This document shows, one piece after another, positions 1 to 8,669 of a stretch of DNA of 36,216 nucleotides. The stretch spans positions 1-36,216 of the forward strand of contig NZ_JACLGO010000036.1 of NCBI RefSeq assembly GCF_014219065.1. Direction: 5' to 3'. Below the pieces are notes generated by a model that was not told where the DNA came from, searched no databases, and saw nothing but the letters and a program-made list of their open reading frames with translations. The stretch comes from Halopseudomonas xiamenensis (GTDB lineage Bacteria; Pseudomonadota; Gammaproteobacteria; Pseudomonadales; Pseudomonadaceae). The position numbers and the translations under genes are program-made. Numbering within the stretch: position 1 is the first letter of the stretch; each line of letters begins with the position of its first letter.

Positions 1-90
1 CAATAGTAGATAACAGCCTCCTATCCCGCCTTTTGGGTTCGCGAGCGAAGGCGAGGAAATACTTTCACGGTCTCAGGTGCGCTACACCCC

Positions 91-122
91 ATAAAGAAAA
101 GGCGCCCACCAGGGGCGCCTTT
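91..122 (-). terminator. Rho-independent terminator of glnA
   Basis: Read leftward, a 10-bp perfect stem (arms 98-107 and 113-122, sequence AAAGGCGCCC/GGGCGCCTTT, 5-nt loop) is followed by the T-rich run TTTCTTTAT. It begins about 20 bases after the glnA stop codon. The leftmost 90 bases of the window show no gene or other recognisable element. Confidence 0.85.
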
Positions 123-141
123 GGTCATACCTCAGCCAGGA

Positions 142-1545
142 TCAGACGCTGTAGTACAGGTCGTATTCCAGCGGGTGGACGAAGGTACGTACCTTGATCT
201 CCTCGGCGGCCTTCAGCTCGATGAAGGCGTCGATGAAGGTGTCGGAAAATACGCCGCCCTTGGTCAGGAAGGAGCGGTCAGCATCCAGTGCTTCCAGAGC
301 TTCCTTCAGGCTGCCACAGACCTGCGGGATTTCCTTGGCCTCTTCCGGCGGCAGGTCGTACAGGTTCTTGTCGGCGGCATCGCCGGGGTGGATCTTGTTC
401 TGGATGCCATCCAGGCCCGCCATCAGCAGGGCGGCGAAGGCCAGGTAGGGGTTGGCGGCCGGGTCCGGGAAGCGCGCTTCGATGCGACGGGCCTTCGGGC
501 TGGTCACATAGGGAATGCGGATCGAGGCGGAGCGGTTGCGGGCCGAGTAGGCCAGCATCACCGGAGCTTCGAAACCGGGCACCAGGCGCTTGTAGGAGTT
601 GGTCGACGGGTTGGTGAAGGCGTTCAGCGCCTTGCCGTGCTTGATGATGCCACCGATGAAGTACAGCGCGGTATCGGACAGGCCGGCATAACCTTCACCG
701 GAGAAGGTGTTCTTGCCATCCTTGCTGATCGACATGTGCACGTGCATACCGGAGCCGTTGTCGCCGTACAGCGGCTTGGGCATGAAGGTCGCGGTCTTGC
801 CGTAGGCATCGGCAACGTTGTGTACGACGTACTTCAGGTTCTGCACTTCGTCAGCCTTGGCCACCAGGGTGTTGAACTGCACGCCGATCTCGTTCTGGCC
901 AGCGGTAGCCACTTCGTGGTGGTGAACTTCCACGACCTGACCCATCTCCTCCAGTGCGTTGCACATGGCGGTACGGATTTCATGGTCGTGGTCGACCGGC
1001 GGCACCGGGAAGTAGCCACCCTTGACGCCCGGACGGTGACCCTTGTTACCGGTCTCGAAGGACGAGTCGGTGTTCCAGGAAGCCTGCTCGGAATAGATCT
1101 TGAACATCGAGCCGGAAATGTCGGACTTGAACTTCACTTCGTCGAAGATGAAGAATTCCGGCTCCGGGCCGAAGAACGCGGTGTCGCCGATACCGGTGGA
1201 CTTCAGGTACTCCTCGGCCAGCCGAGCGATGCTGCGCGGGTCACGCTCGTAGCGCTGCATGGTGGACGGCTCGATGATGTCGCAGACCAGGATCAGGGTC
1301 GGCTCTTCGGTGAAGGGGTCGAGCACGGCGGTATTGTCATCGGGCATGAGGATCATGTCGGAAGCTTCAATACCCTTCCAGCCGGCGATGGAGGAGCCAT
1401 CGAACATCTTGCCTTCTTCGAAGAAGTCCTCATTGACGTCGCGGGCGGGCATGGTCACATGCTGCTGCTTGCCCTTGGTATCGGTGAAGCGCAGGTCCAC
1501 CCACTTCACGTCAAATTCATTGATCAGTTGAATCGCTTTCGACAT
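142..1545 (-). CDS. glnA: Glutamine synthetase type I (GSI-beta)
   Basis: This cytosolic dodecameric enzyme makes glutamine from glutamate, ammonia and ATP, the main route of ammonia assimilation. The 467-residue product has the normal family length. Visible landmarks are the [10 protein letters not shown] segment near residue 47, the GPEPEFF metal-binding segment at 126-132, the NGSGMHVH segment at 263-270, the [13 protein letters not shown] segment near 312, and the adenylylation loop [11 protein letters not shown]. Tyr396 in that loop is the predicted AMP-accepting tyrosine, which marks it as the GlnE-regulated beta type. The ATG at 1545 has a GGAGA Shine-Dalgarno sequence about 8 bases upstream. 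A sigma-54 promoter and NtrC-type sites lie upstream, and a hairpin terminator follows. Confidence 0.98.
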   Translation of the reverse strand: MSKAIQLINEFDVKWVDLRFTDTKGKQQHVTMPARDVNEDFFEEGKMFDGSSIAGWKGIEASDMILMPDDNTAVLDPFTEEPTLILVCDIIEPSTMQRYERDPRSIARLAEEYLKSTGIGDTAFFGPEPEFFIFDEVKFKSDISGSMFKIYSEQASWNTDSSFETGNKGHRPGVKGGYFPVPPVDHDHEIRTAMCNALEEMGQVVEVHHHEVATAGQNEIGVQFNTLVAKADEVQNLKYVVHNVADAYGKTATFMPKPLYGDNGSGMHVHMSISKDGKNTFSGEGYAGLSDTALYFIGGIIKHGKALNAFTNPSTNSYKRLVPGFEAPVMLAYSARNRSASIRIPYVTSPKARRIEARFPDPAANPYLAFAALLMAGLDGIQNKIHPGDAADKNLYDLPPEEAKEIPQVCGSLKEALEALDADRSFLTKGGVFSDTFIDAFIELKAAEEIKVRTFVHPLEYDLYYSV

Positions 1546-1650
1546 GCTGTTCTCCAGAAGAAATCATTTCCAGGTGATGGCCTGGCGCTATCTACTATGT
1601 TCATGCGGAGCTCGATATGTTCCGCCGGTTCATTCGTCCGAACAATAACG

Positions 1651-1666
1651 AGCAAAAGGTGTGCCA
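1651..1666 (-). promoter_or_regulatory. Sigma-54 (RpoN) promoter of glnA
   Basis: Leftward the sequence reads TGGCACACCTTTTGCT, which matches the -24/-12 consensus TGGCAC-N5-TTGCW. The invariant GG (1665-1664) and GC (1653-1652) are separated by exactly 10 bases. The predicted start is near 1640, giving a leader of about 95 nt before glnA. This fits nitrogen-controlled expression of glnA as known in enteric bacteria and pseudomonads. Confidence 0.85.
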
Positions 1667-1738
1667 CTATCGCCAGGCCGCTGAAACCCTTGTTGCACCG
1701 AAGTCGAGCGACCACCGCAGGGAATGGCGACCATTATC

Positions 1739-1787
1739 GCGCACTTAATGGGTGCGTGGAACAGCTGCGATGCACCATATTGAAGCG
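1739..1787. promoter_or_regulatory. Candidate NtrC enhancer sites for glnA
   Basis: Two elements resemble the NtrC consensus GCACC-N5-GGTGC. One is GCGCACTTAATGGGTGCG at 1739-1756, a good dyad. The other is TGCACCATATTGAAGC at 1771-1786, with one strong half-site. They lie roughly 100-145 bp upstream of the predicted sigma-54 start site, the usual enhancer distance. The rest of the 322-base glnA-thiI gap holds the two divergent promoters and no gene. Confidence 0.6.
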
Positions 1788-1824
1788 CTTGTCGGTAATC
1801 CGCGCAGTTGCCGGCCAGCGCGGG

Positions 1825-1830
1825 TATAAT
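1825..1830 (+). promoter_or_regulatory. Putative -10 box for thiI
   Basis: A perfect TATAAT lies 37 bases before the thiI ATG. No convincing -35 hexamer is visible at 16-18 bp, so this is a moderate call based on the -10 match and its position between divergent genes. Confidence 0.45.
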
Positions 1831-1867
1831 GCGCCGCTTTCGCACCGCCGACCGCTGAATTGTCCCT

Positions 1868-3322
1868 ATGAAACTGATTATCAAGTTCTTTGCCGAGATC
1901 ACCATCAAATCGCCGCAGGTGCGCAAGCGCTTCGTCAGCCAGCTGCGCAAGAATCTCAAGGTGCTGCTGAAGCCGATCGATCCGGAGCTGCGCATCAACG
2001 GCAACTGGGACAGCCTCGAAGTGGTCACCGGAGATGATCCGGCGCTGCAGGCCAGGGTCATCGAGCGGCTGTGCAATACCCCCGGCATCAATCACATCCA
2101 CGAGGTGCGCGAGTACCCCCTGGGCAGCCTGGATGAGCTGGCTGAGCTGTGTGTCGAGCGCTTTGCCGAGCAACTGCGTGGCCGCACCTTTGCCGTGCGT
2201 TGCAAGCGGATAGGCAGCCACCCCTTTTCCTCCACTGACGTGAATCGCCAGATCGGCTCCCGACTGATGGAGCGGACCGGCGCCGCTGGGGTATCGCTGA
2301 CGGACCCGGAAGTGCAGGTGCAACTGGAGATCCGCCAGCAGCGCGTGTTCCTGATCCAGGCGCGGCACGAAGGGCTCGGTGGTTTCCCGCTGGGCACCAT
2401 GGAGCCGGTACTCAGCCTGATGTCCGGCGGTTTCGACTCCACCGTCGCCAGCTATCAGATGCTGCAGCGCGGTATCCTGCCGCATTTCGTGTTCTTCAAT
2501 CTCGGCGGGCGCGCCCATGAACTGGGTGTGCGCCAGGTCGCGCACTATTTGTGGGAGCGTTATGCGGCCAGCCATCGCCTGCGCTTCATCAGTGTGCCAT
2601 TCGAGGGCGTGGTGGCGGAGATCCTGCAGAATGTCGATAACAGCCAGATGGGCGTGGTGCTCAAGCGTATGATGCTGCGTGCTGCCAGCCACATCGCTGC
2701 ACGTCGCGGTTTCCAGGCACTGGTCACCGGCGAGGCCATCGCCCAGGTCTCCAGCCAGACGCTGCCGAACCTGGCGGCCATCGACCAGGCCAGCGACATG
2801 CTGGTGCTGCGCCCGCTGATCACCACCAGCAAGACCGAGATCATCCGCACCGCCCGGCGCATCGGCACCGAGGCCTTCTCCAGCAGCATGCCGGAGTACT
2901 GCGGGGTGATTTCGGTGAGCCCGGACATCCACACCAACGCCCGGAAGGTCGCCGCTGCCGAGGCCGGCTTCGATTTCAGCGTGCTGGACGAGGCCATCGA
3001 GCAGGCCACCTCCACCGACTGCTGCGATCTGGAACTGGACATGGAAGGCTCGGAAGTCGAGACAGTGCAGCAGGCGCTGGTCGGGCAGGTGGTGCTGGAT
3101 ATCCGCCACCCGGATGAAGAGGAAGCCAAGCCGCTGGTGCTGGAAGGGATAGAAGTACGCAAGGTGCCCTTTTACCAGCTGAACAGCCGTTTCGCCGAAC
3201 TGGACCCGGGCCGGGCCTATCTTCTGTACTGCGAAAAGGGTGTAATGAGCCAGTTGCATGCCCAGTATCTGCTGGATCGCGGGCATGACAATGTGCGGGT
3301 TCTGCGACTGCCCAGGGGCTGA
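1868..3322 (+). CDS. thiI: tRNA 4-thiouridine synthase / thiamine thiazole sulfurtransferase ThiI
   Basis: ThiI activates U8 of tRNA with ATP and transfers persulfide sulfur from a cysteine desulfurase. In many bacteria it also supplies sulfur to the thiazole of thiamine. The 484-residue protein has an N-terminal ferredoxin-like/THUMP region (about 1-165), the PP-loop SGGFDS at 186-191, the conserved PEYC segment with Cys345, and a C-terminal rhodanese domain (about 400-484). The active cysteine lies in YCEKG (Cys455), so this is the long, gammaproteobacterial form able to do both reactions. It is divergent from glnA and followed 119 bases later by typA, the same order as in P. aeruginosa. 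Confidence 0.96.
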   Translation: MKLIIKFFAEITIKSPQVRKRFVSQLRKNLKVLLKPIDPELRINGNWDSLEVVTGDDPALQARVIERLCNTPGINHIHEVREYPLGSLDELAELCVERFAEQLRGRTFAVRCKRIGSHPFSSTDVNRQIGSRLMERTGAAGVSLTDPEVQVQLEIRQQRVFLIQARHEGLGGFPLGTMEPVLSLMSGGFDSTVASYQMLQRGILPHFVFFNLGGRAHELGVRQVAHYLWERYAASHRLRFISVPFEGVVAEILQNVDNSQMGVVLKRMMLRAASHIAARRGFQALVTGEAIAQVSSQTLPNLAAIDQASDMLVLRPLITTSKTEIIRTARRIGTEAFSSSMPEYCGVISVSPDIHTNARKVAAAEAGFDFSVLDEAIEQATSTDCCDLELDMEGSEVETVQQALVGQVVLDIRHPDEEEAKPLVLEGIEVRKVPFYQLNSRFAELDPGRAYLLYCEKGVMSQLHAQYLLDRGHDNVRVLRLPRG

Positions 3323-3380
3323 TTCAGCCGGCGGTCGCGCCGTTTCGTACAAAAAACATACACTGTCATCTCAGTGTCTG

Positions 3381-3386
3381 TATAAT
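3381..3386 (+). promoter_or_regulatory. Putative -10 box for typA
   Basis: A perfect TATAAT precedes the chosen GTG start of typA by 55 bases. The -35 region (ATACAC around 3358) is weak. Transcription starting near 3393 would exclude the in-frame ATG at 3385 as a start codon. Confidence 0.45.
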
Positions 3387-3441
3387 GCCTGCCTCTTTTT
3401 TAGACAGGTACGCCTGTCGCTGCGCAATCCAGGATGCCCCC

Positions 3442-5253
3442 GTGATCGAGAATCTCCGTAATATCGCCATCATTGCCCACGTTGACCACGGCAAGACCAC
3501 TCTGGTCGACAAGCTGCTGCGTCTGTCCGGTACCTTGGATCGCAAGGAACTCGAGAACGAGCGCGTCATGGACAGCAACGACCAGGAAAAGGAACGCGGC
3601 ATCACCATCCTGGCGAAGAACACTGCGCTGAAGTGGAAAGACTACAACATCAATATCGTCGATACCCCCGGCCACGCCGACTTCGGCGGTGAAGTCGAGC
3701 GCGTCATGAGCATGGTCGACTGCGTACTGCTGGTAGTCGACTCCATCGACGGCCCCATGCCGCAGACCCGCTTCGTGACCCAGAAGGCCTTCCAGGCCGG
3801 TCTCAACCCGATCGTCGTGGTCAACAAGATCGACCGCCCCGGTGCGCGTCCTGACTGGGTAGTGGACCAGATCTTCGATCTGTTCGACAACCTTGGTGCC
3901 ACCGAAGAACAGCTGGACTTCCCGATCGTCTACGCCAGTGCCCTGAACGGCCTGTCCGGTCTCGACCATGAAAACCTGGCCGATAATATGGACGCGCTGT
4001 TCCAGGCCATCGTCGACCACGTACCGGCACCCACTGTCGACGTTGACGGCCCGTTCCAGATGCAGATCTCCCAGCTGGACTACAACAGCTTCCTCGGTGT
4101 GATCGGCGTAGGCCGGATCAAGCGCGGCAAGATCAAGACCAATACCCCGGTGGTCGCCATCGGCGCCGATGGCAAGAAGCGCCAGGGCCGTATCCTCAAG
4201 ATCATGGGCCACTCCGGTCTGCAGCGTGTCGAAGTCGAAGAGGCCCAGGCCGGCGACATCGTCTGCGTCAGCGGTATGGATGAGCTGTTCATCTCCGACA
4301 CCCTGTGCGACATGAACAATGTCGAGGCGCTGCCGCCGCTGACCGTGGACGAGCCCACCGTATCCATGACCTTCCAGGTCAACGACTCGCCGTTCGCCGG
4401 CAAGGAAGGCAAGTTCGTCACCAGCCGCAATATCAAGGAGCGCCTGGAGAAGGAACTGCTGCACAACGTCGCCCTGCGCGTCGAGGAAGGCGATTCGGCG
4501 GACAAGTTCAGGGTCTCCGGTCGTGGCGAGCTGCACCTGTCGGTCCTTATCGAAACCATGCGCCGTGAAGGCTTTGAGCTGGCCATCGGTCGCCCGGAAG
4601 TGGTGATCAGGGAAGTCGATGGCGAGAAGCAGGAGCCCTACGAGAACGTCATCATCGACATCGAAGAGCAGCACCAGGGTGCGCTGATGGAGCAGATGGG
4701 CCTGCGCAAGGGCGATCTGACCAATATGGCACCGGACGGCAAGGGCCGTATCCGCCTGGAATACACCATCCCGGCGCGCGGCCTGATCGGCTTCCGTAAC
4801 AGCTTCCTGACCATGACCTCGGGCACCGGTATCCTCGCCTCGACCTTCAGCCACTACGGCCCGATCAAGGGCGGCGACGTAGCTCACCGCCAGAACGGCG
4901 TGCTGGTGTCCATGGCGACCGGCAAGGCACTGACCTATTCCCTGGAAACCCTGCAGAGCCGCGGCAAGCTGTTCCTCGAGCCTGGCCAGGAAATCTACGA
5001 AGGTCAGCTGGCCGGTATCCACAGCCGCGACAACGACCTGGTGATCAACCCCACCAAGGGCAAGAAGCTCGACAACATGCGCGCCTCCGGCAAGGATGAA
5101 GTCATCGCCCTGGTGCCGCCGATCAAGTTCACCCTGGAACAGGCGCTGGAGTTCATCGATGACGACGAACTGGTCGAAGTGACACCCAAGTCGATCCGTC
5201 TGCGCAAGAAGATTCTTGACGAGAACCAGCGCAAGCGGGCTGCCAAGGGCTGA
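3442..5253 (+). CDS. typA: Ribosome-associated GTPase TypA/BipA
   Basis: A translational GTPase of the EF-G family that binds ribosomes and aids 50S assembly and growth under stress such as low temperature. From the GTG at 3442 the product is 603 residues, beginning [20 protein letters not shown] like E. coli TypA. G1 is AHVDHGKTT (12-20), G3 is DTPGH, and G4 is NKID. These are followed by the EF-Tu-like domain II and the BipA C-terminal domain. An open frame continues upstream to an ATG at 3385, but those 19 residues are not family-like. The GTG has an AGGA ribosome site 7 bases upstream and the 3385 ATG overlaps the -10 box, so GTG is preferred. A strong terminator follows. Confidence 0.96.
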   Translation: MIENLRNIAIIAHVDHGKTTLVDKLLRLSGTLDRKELENERVMDSNDQEKERGITILAKNTALKWKDYNINIVDTPGHADFGGEVERVMSMVDCVLLVVDSIDGPMPQTRFVTQKAFQAGLNPIVVVNKIDRPGARPDWVVDQIFDLFDNLGATEEQLDFPIVYASALNGLSGLDHENLADNMDALFQAIVDHVPAPTVDVDGPFQMQISQLDYNSFLGVIGVGRIKRGKIKTNTPVVAIGADGKKRQGRILKIMGHSGLQRVEVEEAQAGDIVCVSGMDELFISDTLCDMNNVEALPPLTVDEPTVSMTFQVNDSPFAGKEGKFVTSRNIKERLEKELLHNVALRVEEGDSADKFRVSGRGELHLSVLIETMRREGFELAIGRPEVVIREVDGEKQEPYENVIIDIEEQHQGALMEQMGLRKGDLTNMAPDGKGRIRLEYTIPARGLIGFRNSFLTMTSGTGILASTFSHYGPIKGGDVAHRQNGVLVSMATGKALTYSLETLQSRGKLFLEPGQEIYEGQLAGIHSRDNDLVINPTKGKKLDNMRASGKDEVIALVPPIKFTLEQALEFIDDDELVEVTPKSIRLRKKILDENQRKRAAKG

Positions 5254-5280
5254 TCCGATCCGCCGCAGCACTGCTTGAAA

Positions 5281-5315
5281 AGCCCCCGATGGTCAGCGCC
5301 TCGGGGGCTTTTTAT
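5281..5315 (+). terminator. Rho-independent terminator of typA
   Basis: A 9-bp perfect stem (AGCCCCCGA at 5281-5289 with TCGGGGGCT at 5301-5309) is followed by TTTTTATTT. Upstream AAAA suggests weak bidirectional use for the convergent gene ending at 5364. Confidence 0.9.
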
Positions 5316-5363
5316 TTCCAGCATGGGCCGTGCCGGCTTATATGGGTGATAAAAGAGTATGGG

Positions 5364-6332
5364 TCAGTGATGACCGGACTGAATGAGCTGGCGCGCCTTT
5401 TTCAAGCGTTGAAGCAATTGTGAGCGCTCGAACATCAGTACGAATACCAGCGATATGGCAAACGGGATCAACAGGTAGAGAAACCGGAAGACCAGCAGGG
5501 CGGCCAGCAGGGCGGCCGGGTCCATATCCGGCAGCGCCAGGAAAAACAGCACTTCCAGCACACCGAGACCACCCGGTGCATGGGACAGCATGGCCGCGGA
5601 AAAGGAGGCTACAAAAATGCCCAGCACGATCAGGTAGCCGGGGTTGCTTTCGGCGGGTAGCGCAAAATAGATGATGCCGGCGGCCGCCAGCACTTCCAGT
5701 GGGCCAATCACCAACTGGGCCAGTACGATCGGGGGGCGAGGATACTCAACCTTGAAACTGCGGATCTGCAGCGGTTTCAACCGACGCAGGCTGCCAAATA
5801 CATACAGTGTGATGATCGCCAGCAAGCAGACCCCCACGGTATATCCGCCCCAGATCGGGAAGTCGGATATGAAATAACTCAGTAGCTGGGGGTTCAGGAT
5901 CAGAGAGATACCGCCCAGAAAGATGCAGGCCAGCGAAAAGGTAATGGAGCAGAAGGCGATCAGTACGCCTACCTCCATGCCGTCCAGCCCTTTGGAGGTA
6001 TAGGCGCGATAACGAATGATGGCGCCGGACAGGACGGATGCGCCAATATTGTGCGCCACCGAATAGGTCGTGAAGGAGCAGGCGAAAACGAAAGGGAAGG
6101 GCAGGCGCCTGTGCAGATGACGCAGTGCCATCAGGTCGTATCCAGCCAGTGCGGAAAAGGCCAGTACCGTACAGCAAACGGCCAGAATCCAGTGCGATAC
6201 CGTGATGGCGTGCAGGCTGAACAGCACGTCATCCATGGATATGTCGCGAAGCTGGTGATACAGCAGCCAGATTGAAAAGGTGACAGCTATCAGACCAACC
6301 AGCGGCCAAAGATAATCTTTGGTTAAGCGCAT
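5364..6332 (-). CDS. YbhN/UPF0104-type integral membrane protein (LPG-synthase TM domain family)
   Basis: A 322-residue inner-membrane protein with about eight hydrophobic segments, beginning at PLVGLIAVTFSIWLLY near the N terminus. The conserved features of the lysylphosphatidylglycerol synthase transmembrane (UPF0104) family are visible: HNIGASVLSGAIIRYR in the N-terminal third and SHAPGGLGVLEVLF in the C-terminal third. It lacks the cytosolic aminoacyl-transferase domain of MprF, so lipid aminoacylation is unlikely; a flippase- or lipid-related role is only a family guess. The start at 6332 (MRLTKDYLW) has AAAGGA 7 bases upstream. An upstream in-frame ATG at 6416 would add 28 non-membrane residues and lacks such a site. 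It appears monocistronic and is convergent with typA. Confidence 0.85.
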   Translation of the reverse strand: MRLTKDYLWPLVGLIAVTFSIWLLYHQLRDISMDDVLFSLHAITVSHWILAVCCTVLAFSALAGYDLMALRHLHRRLPFPFVFACSFTTYSVAHNIGASVLSGAIIRYRAYTSKGLDGMEVGVLIAFCSITFSLACIFLGGISLILNPQLLSYFISDFPIWGGYTVGVCLLAIITLYVFGSLRRLKPLQIRSFKVEYPRPPIVLAQLVIGPLEVLAAAGIIYFALPAESNPGYLIVLGIFVASFSAAMLSHAPGGLGVLEVLFFLALPDMDPAALLAALLVFRFLYLLIPFAISLVFVLMFERSQLLQRLKKARQLIQSGHH

Positions 6333-6498
6333 TCTGTTTCCTTTGGGGAAGCAACAGTCTCCATCGGGCTGAGGCAACACAGTAATATCGAGGTATACAG
6401 GCCGGGTACTGCTCAAGCGCGATTATTGTACCGCTTCGAAGCCCTCTGAGTCCTACTGACCCTTGTAACCGACTTTTACGTTGATGAAGCGCTGTCGC

Positions 6499-7377
6499 TC
6501 AGCCATCCGCCAGGGCGTCCCAGAACGCTTCGGCAAAGCCATTGAGGGCTGTGGCCGGGCGTGTGAGATGAATCTCCAGGGGGATATCCCAGCTCTCGTC
6601 GAGCGCCCTGGTCAGCCGTCCATCCATGACCTCCTGCTCGGTCAGGCTTTTCGGCAACCAGGCGATACCCTTGCCCTCGAGCGCCATCGACATCAGGACG
6701 GCGGCCAGATGGCTGCTGAACAAGGGGTTGAGCTGGAGCCCGTCCTGCTTGCCCTGCAGATGGTGATCGATGATCCGTCCGAGTCCTGACTCCTCGGTAT
6801 AAGCCAGGTAGGGAATGGACGGCTGCCTGCTATCGATGCGCGCGGCAGGGCTGGCGAGAGGAATCAGCAGGTCGCCGCCGACCTTTTTGCTGACATACTG
6901 GTCCGGCGGCAGCAGCGGCGGTACCTCGGGGTGACGATGGCACAGCAGGAACTGTACCTGGCCATGCCCCAGCATCTGTTCGCAACTGGCCATGCTGTCG
7001 GAATGCAGGCGGACTGCCTCAATCGGCGTGCCCCTTTCCGCGCCTCTGATCCACCGAGGGAAGAAGGTGAAGGACAGCGAATGCGTGGCGGCGAATTGCA
7101 GTACCCGCGCGGCCTTGCCGGCGATCTCCCGGGCCTCCGAGCGTATGCGATAGAGCCTGGCCACCTCTTCCCGCACACTGGGCAGGATGAGCTTTCCTGC
7201 TTCCGTAAGCGTCGCGCCTTGCGGTGTCCGGGTGAATAGCTCCACTCCCATCCAGCCCTCCAGCGTGCGGATTCTGCGACTGAAGGCGGGTTGCGTAACG
7301 TGTCGTGCGTCGGCTGCACGAATGAAGCTGCCGTTCTCCGCGAGTGCGATGAAGTCTTCCAGCCAGACAAGTTCCAT
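6499..7377 (-). CDS. LysR-family transcriptional regulator, HypT/YjiE-like
   Basis: A 292-residue LysR-type regulator. The N-terminal winged helix-turn-helix reads MELVWLEDFIALAENGSF through RAADARHVTQPAFSRR, with the rest of the helix-turn-helix ending near residue 45. This is close in style to E. coli HypT (YjiE), a hypochlorite-responsive LysR member; that resemblance is from memory of the family, not a search. The C-terminal effector domain runs from about residue 90. It is divergent from the tartrate dehydratase gene 99 bases away, the classic LysR arrangement, so it probably controls that gene. No strong Shine-Dalgarno precedes the ATG. The start was chosen because the helix-turn-helix begins at the usual distance; the frame stays open upstream to 8283 only as a shadow of the neighbour. 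Confidence 0.85.
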   Translation of the reverse strand: MELVWLEDFIALAENGSFIRAADARHVTQPAFSRRIRTLEGWMGVELFTRTPQGATLTEAGKLILPSVREEVARLYRIRSEAREIAGKAARVLQFAATHSLSFTFFPRWIRGAERGTPIEAVRLHSDSMASCEQMLGHGQVQFLLCHRHPEVPPLLPPDQYVSKKVGGDLLIPLASPAARIDSRQPSIPYLAYTEESGLGRIIDHHLQGKQDGLQLNPLFSSHLAAVLMSMALEGKGIAWLPKSLTEQEVMDGRLTRALDESWDIPLEIHLTRPATALNGFAEAFWDALADG

Positions 7378-7476
7378 GGGCAATGCCGTTTCAGCATGGG
7401 GGGCGGAATTAATAGCATTGGACGCTGTTTTTGGCCAGGCATACCTTGAGCCCTCCCACAGCAAGAGGAGTGCTCC

Positions 7477-8646
7477 ATGCGTATCGTCGACATCCGCGAA
7501 AAGACCGTTTCCATCGCCTCGCCCATCGCTAACGCCTACATCGATTTCTCCAGGATGACCTGTTCCGTGGTGGCGGTCATCACTGACGTCATACGCGACG
7601 GCAAGCCGGTGATCGGCTACGGCTTCAACTCCAACGGCCGCTATGGCCAGGGCGCACTGATGCGTGACCGTTTCCTGGCTCGCATCACTGAAGCCGACCC
7701 TGAATCGTTGCTCGATCGGGAAAATGACAACCTCGATCCGTTTGCCATCTGGAAGACCCTGATGACCAACGAGAAGCCTGGCGGCCATGGTGAGCGCTCG
7801 GTGGCGGTAGGCACCATCGACATGGCCGTCTGGGACGCCGTGGCGAAGATCGAGGGCAAGCCCCTGTATCGCCTGTTGGCGGACCGCTACCGTGGCGGCA
7901 AGGCCGACGATAGAGTCTGGGTCTACGCCGCCGGTGGCTACTACTATCCGGGCAAGGACGATACCAAGCTGCAGGACGAAATGCGTGGTTATCTGGATCG
8001 CGGCTACGAGGTGGTCAAGATGAAGATCGGGGCCGCCCCATTGGCCGATGACATCCGCCGTATCGAAGCGGTGATCAAGGTGGTCGGCGATGGTCGCCGT
8101 CTGGCCGTCGATGCCAATGGTCGCTTCGACCTGCAGACTGCGATTGCCTACGCCGAAGCACTCAAACCCTACAACCTGTTCTGGTATGAAGAAGCGGGTG
8201 ACCCGCTGGATTATGCCCTGCAGGCTGAACTTGCCAACCACTACGAGCTGCCGATGGCAACCGGGGAAAACCTCTTCTCCCATCAGGACGCCCGTAACCT
8301 GCTACGCCACGGCGGCATGCGCCCTGAGCGTGACTACCTGCAGTTCGATTGCGCCCTGTCCTATGGCCTGGTCGAGTACATGCGTACCCTGGAGGTCATG
8401 GAGGAAATGGGCTGGTCGTCCCGCCGTGTCGTGCCGCATGGCGGCCATCAGATGTCGCTGAATATCGCGGCCGGCCTGCACCTTGGCGGCAACGAATCCT
8501 ACCCGGACGTGTTCCAGCCGTTCGGCGGTTTTGCCGATGGCATCCGCGTTGAAAATGGCTTCGTGGGGCTGCCGGATATCCCCGGTGTCGGTTTCGAGGC
8601 GAAAACCGCACTGTACAAGGTGATGCGCGAGCTGGGCGAGAGCTGA
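7477..8646 (+). CDS. tarD: D(-)-tartrate dehydratase, mandelate racemase/enolase superfamily
   Basis: Predicted to dehydrate D(-)-tartrate to oxaloacetate with Mg2+. The protein is 389 residues, the length I recall for the characterised Bradyrhizobium TarD. Its catalytic residues fall one position earlier than in that enzyme: the KxK pair Lys181/Lys183, the metal ligands Asp212 (VDANGRF), Glu238 (WYEEAGDP) and Glu264 (ATGENLFS), and the general acid His321 (VVPHGGH). The one-residue shift across all sites supports orthology rather than only superfamily membership. GAGGAG lies 7 bases before the ATG at 7477. A weak promoter (TTGGAC at 7418, CATACC at 7440) may lie in the gap to the divergent LysR gene. 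No tartrate transporter is adjacent. Another acid-sugar dehydratase activity is the main alternative. Confidence 0.8.
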   Translation: MRIVDIREKTVSIASPIANAYIDFSRMTCSVVAVITDVIRDGKPVIGYGFNSNGRYGQGALMRDRFLARITEADPESLLDRENDNLDPFAIWKTLMTNEKPGGHGERSVAVGTIDMAVWDAVAKIEGKPLYRLLADRYRGGKADDRVWVYAAGGYYYPGKDDTKLQDEMRGYLDRGYEVVKMKIGAAPLADDIRRIEAVIKVVGDGRRLAVDANGRFDLQTAIAYAEALKPYNLFWYEEAGDPLDYALQAELANHYELPMATGENLFSHQDARNLLRHGGMRPERDYLQFDCALSYGLVEYMRTLEVMEEMGWSSRRVVPHGGHQMSLNIAAGLHLGGNESYPDVFQPFGGFADGIRVENGFVGLPDIPGVGFEAKTALYKVMRELGES

Positions 8647-8669
8647 GCCCAGGTCCAGCCCGCTGCCCC

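Noticed and set aside
121..2037. 638-codon open frame on the plus strand opposite glnA
   Set aside because: It is antisense to a perfectly conserved glnA, has repetitive Val/Gly/His/Gln composition typical of a reverse-strand shadow in GC-rich DNA, and lacks a ribosome site or known domain.
1745..3352. 535-codon open frame opposite thiI
   Set aside because: Shadow of thiI on the other strand, with biased composition and no recognisable domain.
3400..5271. 623-codon open frame opposite typA
   Set aside because: Exact antisense shadow of typA caused by codon bias; no start signal or family motif.
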